Source: an uncultured Methylococcaceae bacterium
GTDB taxonomy: Bacteria > Pseudomonadota > Gammaproteobacteria > Methylococcales > Methylococcaceae
Assembly (NCBI GenBank): GCA_903910005.1
Contig: CAIVXW010000265.1
Location: 1-8,632 of the forward strand
Length of the DNA stretch: 8,632 nt
Direction: 5' to 3'
The notes under the pieces were generated by a model. That model was given only the letters and a program-made list of their open reading frames with translations. It had not been told where the DNA came from and ran no database searches. Positions 5,862 to 8,632 of this stretch are shown here, one piece after another. Both the position numbers and the translations under genes were made by a program. Numbering within the stretch: the stretch's first letter is position 1; the number at the start of each line of letters is the position of its first letter.

Positions 5862-8042
5862 CCAACGCAGGCTTCTGGTCTCAGGCCAGCTCGCAATCAC
5901 CGGCGTAAGGGCACGAATCAGGTGATGGAGCCGACTGCGCTGGTCGGCCTGAAGCAACAACTGGAAACGATGGCGATCAGCCCGCCGCGCCAGGGGAGCC
6001 GGTACCGGGCCGAGTATGTCCGGGCGGGGCTGAGGCAACGTTTGAGCCCAGGCCGCCACCCGCTGCAAAAATCCGTGTGCCGCCTCAGCCTCGCGGGCTT
6101 CGGCCCGAAACAGGGCCTGACATGAAAACGGTGGCAGTCCGGCGGCTTCGCGCTCCTCCAGTGCCTGCTGCATGAAACCGGCGTATCCGTGCCGGGTCAG
6201 TTCCAGCAACAACGGGTGATCGGGATGGCGGGTTTGCAGAATCACCTGGCCCGGTTTATCTGCCCGTCCGGCCCGACCGGCCACCTGGGTAATCAGTTGG
6301 GCGGTGCGCTCGGCACTTCTGAAGTCGGTGCTGTAAAGGCTGGCATCGACATCGACGATGGCCACCAGGGTGACATTGGGAAAATGATGGCCCTTCGCCA
6401 GCATCTGGGTTCCCACCAGCAAATCAACCTGACCGGCCTGAATTTCGCCCAAAATCCGGGCCAGACTGCCCCTGCTGCGGGTGCTGTCCCGGTCGATCCG
6501 GGCCAGTCGGGCATCCCCGAACAAACCGGCCAGCACCTTTTCCATGCGCTCGGTACCGAGTCCCAGCGGCCTGAGATCACCCCCCCGGCATTCAGGACAT
6601 TCAACCCGCAGCGGTTGCTGATAGCCGCAATGGTGGCAACGAAAGACCTGCTCTCTGACGTGGGTGACCAGCCGGGCATCGCAGTGGGGGCATCCCGCCA
6701 CCCAGCCACACCCGTGACAGATACAGGTTGGGGCAAAGCCGCGCCGGTTGATGAACAACAGGCTTTGCTCACCCCGCGCCAGGTTCTCCCGGAGGCACTG
6801 AATCAGCGGCAATGACAACCCTTCCCGCAAGGGTTGGCCACGGATGTCCAGGCGCAAAAACCGGGGGGCCACGGCACCACCAGCCCGTTGGGTCAGGTGC
6901 AGGTGGCGGTAGCGACCCAGGCGGGCATTGTGGCAACTTTCCATTGACGGTGTGGCCGATCCCAGAATCACCGGGATGCTGGCCTGCCGGGCTCGCATCA
7001 CTGCGGCATCCCGGGCCGAGAATCGCAAGCCCTCCTGTTGCTTGTAGGAGGCATCGTGTTCCTCGTCGAGAATGATGAGACCGGGCTGCCTAAGGGGAAT
7101 GAGGGCAGCCGACCGCGCCCCCAACAGCACCTGTGCCGTACCATCGCACGCCTGACTCCAGGCCTTGTCCCGCTCCGTGTCGGCCAGACCGGAATGAAAT
7201 ACCGCCACCCGTTTGCCCAGACGCTCGCGGAAACGCTGTTCCAGTTGCGGGGTGAGGCTGATTTCCGGCAGGAGAATCAATACCTGCTGCTGCCGGGCCA
7301 CCACCTCCCGGGCCAGGTGCAGATATACCTCGGTTTTACCGCTGCCGGTGACCCCGTCCAGCAAAAACACCCCAAACTGCCCGAGACCACCCCGTACTGC
7401 CGCAACCGCTGCTGCCTGCTCCTCGTTGAGGGGGTGCGGCAATGACGTGACCGTGTCGGCCTCATCCGCCACCACCACGGTTTGCCAGGCCGCCAGTCCC
7501 TTATCCACCAAAGCCGTCGCTGCCGGTTGCCAGGCGAAGGCCAGTGCCTGCAACGCATCACGTCCCAAACCATTTGGGGCCAACCGTAGCCGTTGCAGTA
7601 ACTCGGCCTGACGCGGTGAACGGGTCAGCACAACCTCACGGTCAACGGCGAGTGAACACAATCGAAGCTGCGACCCGGAAGACGGTGCCGGGGCTAGTCC
7701 CTTGCGCAGGCGGGCGGTCATCCCGGCCGCCAGGGTTTCGCCGAGAGGATGGTGATAATAGCGGCTGATCCAGTTCAAAAAGGCCAGATGACGGGCATCG
7801 AACAGCGGGGCAGCATCCAGTACCCGCAGACAGGCACGCAAACGCTCCGGGGCACACGGGCTGGTTGTGACGATCGCCAGCAAGACACCCACCTTGCGGG
7901 TGCGCCCGAACGGCACCTCAACGCGGACGCCGGGTATCTGGCAATCGGTCGCCCAGGTCGGTGGCGGCAGATAATCGAACACCTCGGCCAGATGAACCGG
8001 AACAGCTATTCGGAGTACGGGAGACACGGGATCGGGAATCAA
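5829..8042 (-). CDS. priA: Primosomal replication restart helicase PriA
   Basis: PriA is a 3'-to-5' helicase that recognises stalled forks and reloads the replisome through PriB/DnaT or PriC and DnaC-DnaB. The 737-residue protein (E. coli 732) has the N-terminal 3'-DNA-binding domain (about 10-110), a winged-helix region (about 110-205) and the helicase core with Walker A GVTGSGKT at 230-237 and DEEH at 326-329. Eight zinc-binding cysteines are present: C442, C445, C451, C454, C469, C472, C482 and C485. Motifs GTQMLAKGHHFPNV (544-557) and QVAGRAGRADKPGQV (586-600) follow, and the end IDPVDLY is typical. The start is a TTG at 8042, with a stop two codons upstream. A GTG at 8027 is an alternative, and conserved sequence (VLRIAVPV) begins just after it. 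Neither has a clear RBS. It is convergent with lnt, overlapping by 33 bases. Confidence 0.97.
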   Translation of the reverse strand: MIPDPVSPVLRIAVPVHLAEVFDYLPPPTWATDCQIPGVRVEVPFGRTRKVGVLLAIVTTSPCAPERLRACLRVLDAAPLFDARHLAFLNWISRYYHHPLGETLAAGMTARLRKGLAPAPSSGSQLRLCSLAVDREVVLTRSPRQAELLQRLRLAPNGLGRDALQALAFAWQPAATALVDKGLAAWQTVVVADEADTVTSLPHPLNEEQAAAVAAVRGGLGQFGVFLLDGVTGSGKTEVYLHLAREVVARQQQVLILLPEISLTPQLEQRFRERLGKRVAVFHSGLADTERDKAWSQACDGTAQVLLGARSAALIPLRQPGLIILDEEHDASYKQQEGLRFSARDAAVMRARQASIPVILGSATPSMESCHNARLGRYRHLHLTQRAGGAVAPRFLRLDIRGQPLREGLSLPLIQCLRENLARGEQSLLFINRRGFAPTCICHGCGWVAGCPHCDARLVTHVREQVFRCHHCGYQQPLRVECPECRGGDLRPLGLGTERMEKVLAGLFGDARLARIDRDSTRSRGSLARILGEIQAGQVDLLVGTQMLAKGHHFPNVTLVAIVDVDASLYSTDFRSAERTAQLITQVAGRAGRADKPGQVILQTRHPDHPLLLELTRHGYAGFMQQALEEREAAGLPPFSCQALFRAEAREAEAAHGFLQRVAAWAQTLPQPRPDILGPVPAPLARRADRHRFQLLLQADQRSRLHHLIRALTPVIASWPETRSLRWSLDIDPVDLY

Positions 8043-8103
8043 GGATTATTCGCTTGGGACGGGGCAGCCATACCGGGACAGGAAGCATCCGCGATACTTT
8101 GAG

Positions 8104-8145
8104 GAACATTGACGCCACTACAGAACAAATGAACAATGACGCCAC
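8104..8145. repeat. Imperfect direct repeat upstream of priA (15 bp, 27-bp period)
   Basis: GAACATTGACGCCAC at 8104-8118 recurs as GAACAATGACGCCAC at 8131-8145, 14 of 15 matching. A shorter GAACA lies between them at 8123-8127. The pair sits about 60-100 bases upstream of the priA start and just before the decayed small gene. It could be an operator, a remnant of a duplication or chance; nothing identifies a binding protein. Confidence 0.5.
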
Positions 8146-8155
8146 GCAGCGGGGC

Positions 8156-8276
8156 GATCCATCACGGGTCAGGTCGCCCTGCATCTTTAGCGCAAACTGC
8201 ACGAAGCCCCAAACGACGAAGCTGGCCCGGACGCCATCGTCACAGCCTTCAGCGAACTGGAAGAACGCTTTCCCGG
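8156..8276 (+). repeat. Direct duplication, left copy (right copy at 8512-8632)
   Basis: The two copies lie in the same orientation, offset by 356 bases, and are about 89 percent identical by hand count over 121 bases with no gaps. The right copy is cut by the window edge, so the full extent of the duplication is not visible. Confidence 0.9.
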
Positions 8277-8489
8277 ACTCAGGGACACGGCTACCCGTCG
8301 GCATCTCAGCGAAACCGAACTCAGGCCGCAGCAGGAAATCAAGCAGGTCGGGGGGGAGTCTACACAAGGAGATTAAACAGGTCGAGGGGAATCTGCGGGA
8401 GAAAATCGAGTGGTTGGTCGACTCCATTGGCACCCTCATCACCGCGATTCCGCCTGCTGGACTGGTTTCTGGCCCATGGCACACATTGA
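8164..8489 (+). pseudogene. Decayed copy of the small coiled-coil gene that starts at 8520
   Basis: This copy aligns without gaps to the gene at 8520 over at least 121 bases (8156-8276 against 8512-8632, about 108 identical by hand count). It is broken in several ways. The ATG has become ACG at 8164-8166, codon 9 is TAG at 8188-8190 where the other copy has TAT (Tyr), and an extra G in the 7-G run at 8350-8356 shifts the frame. Another shift or small deletion lies near 8440-8446, because the likely C terminus FRLLDWFLAHGTH with stop TGA at 8487-8489 is in a third frame. The Shine-Dalgarno is also degraded (GGGGCG against CGGAGA). The reconstructed product would be about 108 residues: a conserved head, then three 11-residue coiled-coil units at 8308-8407, then a hydrophobic tail. 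By memory it resembles DUF1640-type coiled-coil membrane proteins. The function is unknown. Confidence 0.75.
8308..8407 (+). repeat. Three tandem 33-bp (11-residue) coiled-coil units within the pseudogene
   Basis: Read with the frameshift corrected, three consecutive 11-residue units appear: SETELRPQQEI (8308-8340), KQVEGSLHKEI (8341-8374, containing the extra G, with the second E restored) and KQVEGNLREKI (8375-8407). The last two are close DNA repeats as well. An 11-residue period with I/V/L at fixed places is a hendecad coiled-coil pattern. Confidence 0.6.
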
Positions 8490-8506
8490 GTCCTCCATTT
8501 GTTTCC

Positions 8507-8510
8507 GGAG
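8507..8510 (+). promoter_or_regulatory. Ribosome binding site of the gene at 8520
   Basis: GGAG lies nine bases before the ATG at 8520 and supports that start. CTCC at 8493-8496 could pair with it in a weak 4-bp stem; I would not read regulation into so short a stem. Confidence 0.65.
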
Positions 8511-8519
8511 AAATCCATC

Positions 8520-8632
8520 ATGAGTCAGGTCGCCCTGCATCTTTATCGCAAACTGCACGAAGCCCGAAACGACGAGGCCCGCTCCGACGCCATCGTCGAG
8601 GCCTTCAGCGAACTGGAAGAACGCTTTCCCGG
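8520..8632 (+). CDS. Small coiled-coil protein, intact 5' end only (DUF1640-like, runs off right edge)
   Basis: From the ATG at 8520 the frame is open for 37 codons to the window edge, beginning MSQVALHLYRKLHEA and ending near FSELEERFP. The start has a good GGAG nine bases upstream. The segment is charged and helical, rich in E, R and A. If the neighbouring decayed copy is a guide, an 11-residue-repeat coiled coil and a hydrophobic C-terminal tail should follow, giving a protein of roughly 110 residues. This layout resembles small DUF1640-type proteins, which often occur as several near-identical copies per genome, but I base this on memory of the family look and no function is known. The codons that differ from the pseudogene include the start and codon 9, both intact here, so this is the likely functional member. 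Confidence 0.6.
   Translation, partial: MSQVALHLYRKLHEARNDEARSDAIVEAFSELEERFP

Noticed and set aside
6189..6815. A 208-codon plus-strand frame inside priA
   Set aside because: It is antisense to priA, whose helicase and zinc motifs span this stretch. GC-rich genes often leave open antisense frames.
7918..8484. A 188-codon minus-strand frame across the priA start and the pseudogene
   Set aside because: It is antisense to the small-gene copy, and its cysteine- and proline-rich product resembles no family. It overlaps the start of priA in another frame.
8136..8489. A 117-codon plus-strand frame over the pseudogene region
   Set aside because: Most of it is the wrong frame for the small coiled-coil gene. 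Only the last dozen or so codons (FRLLDWFLAHGTH) coincide with the decayed gene's C terminus.

Overview
The window is GC-rich (roughly 60 percent by eye) and bacterial. It is dominated by the conserved gammaproteobacterial gene run miaB-ybeZ-ybeY-corC-lnt, read left to right from 650 to 5861. The gene order, the lengths and the protein motifs all match the Escherichia coli ybeZYX-lnt neighbourhood. This points to a gammaproteobacterium, or a close relative such as Acidithiobacillia; the sequence alone does not let me name a family.

Layout. (1) Positions 1-300, minus strand: the first 100 codons of a MutS-like ATPase that runs off the left edge. (2) Positions 301-649: a divergent intergenic region with a 7-bp tandem repeat, a small GC-rich hairpin, a candidate extended -10 promoter for the operon and a structured leader. 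(3) Positions 650-5861: five tightly packed genes for tRNA modification (MiaB), a PhoH-type ATPase (YbeZ), rRNA maturation (YbeY), a CBS-domain protein (CorC/YbeX) and lipoprotein N-acylation (Lnt). Gaps are at most 26 bases, and two junctions overlap. (4) Positions 5829-8042, minus strand: a complete priA, convergent with lnt and overlapping its 3' end by 33 bases. (5) Positions 8043-8632: a short repeat-bearing spacer, a decayed copy of a small coiled-coil gene, and then the intact start of a second copy, which runs off the right edge.

How the genes relate. MiaB and YbeY both act on RNA used in translation, and YbeZ is a known partner of YbeY. CorC and Lnt concern the envelope. The operon therefore looks like the usual housekeeping mix. 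PriA restarts stalled replication forks. The MutS-like protein would belong to the mismatch-repair ATPase superfamily, but its exact role is not inferable.

I found no CRISPR array, tRNA, rRNA, insertion sequence or clear new multi-gene system. The parts most worth a second look are the tandem small-gene duplication at the right edge, the MutS-like protein that appears to lack the mismatch-recognition domains, and the miaB leader.
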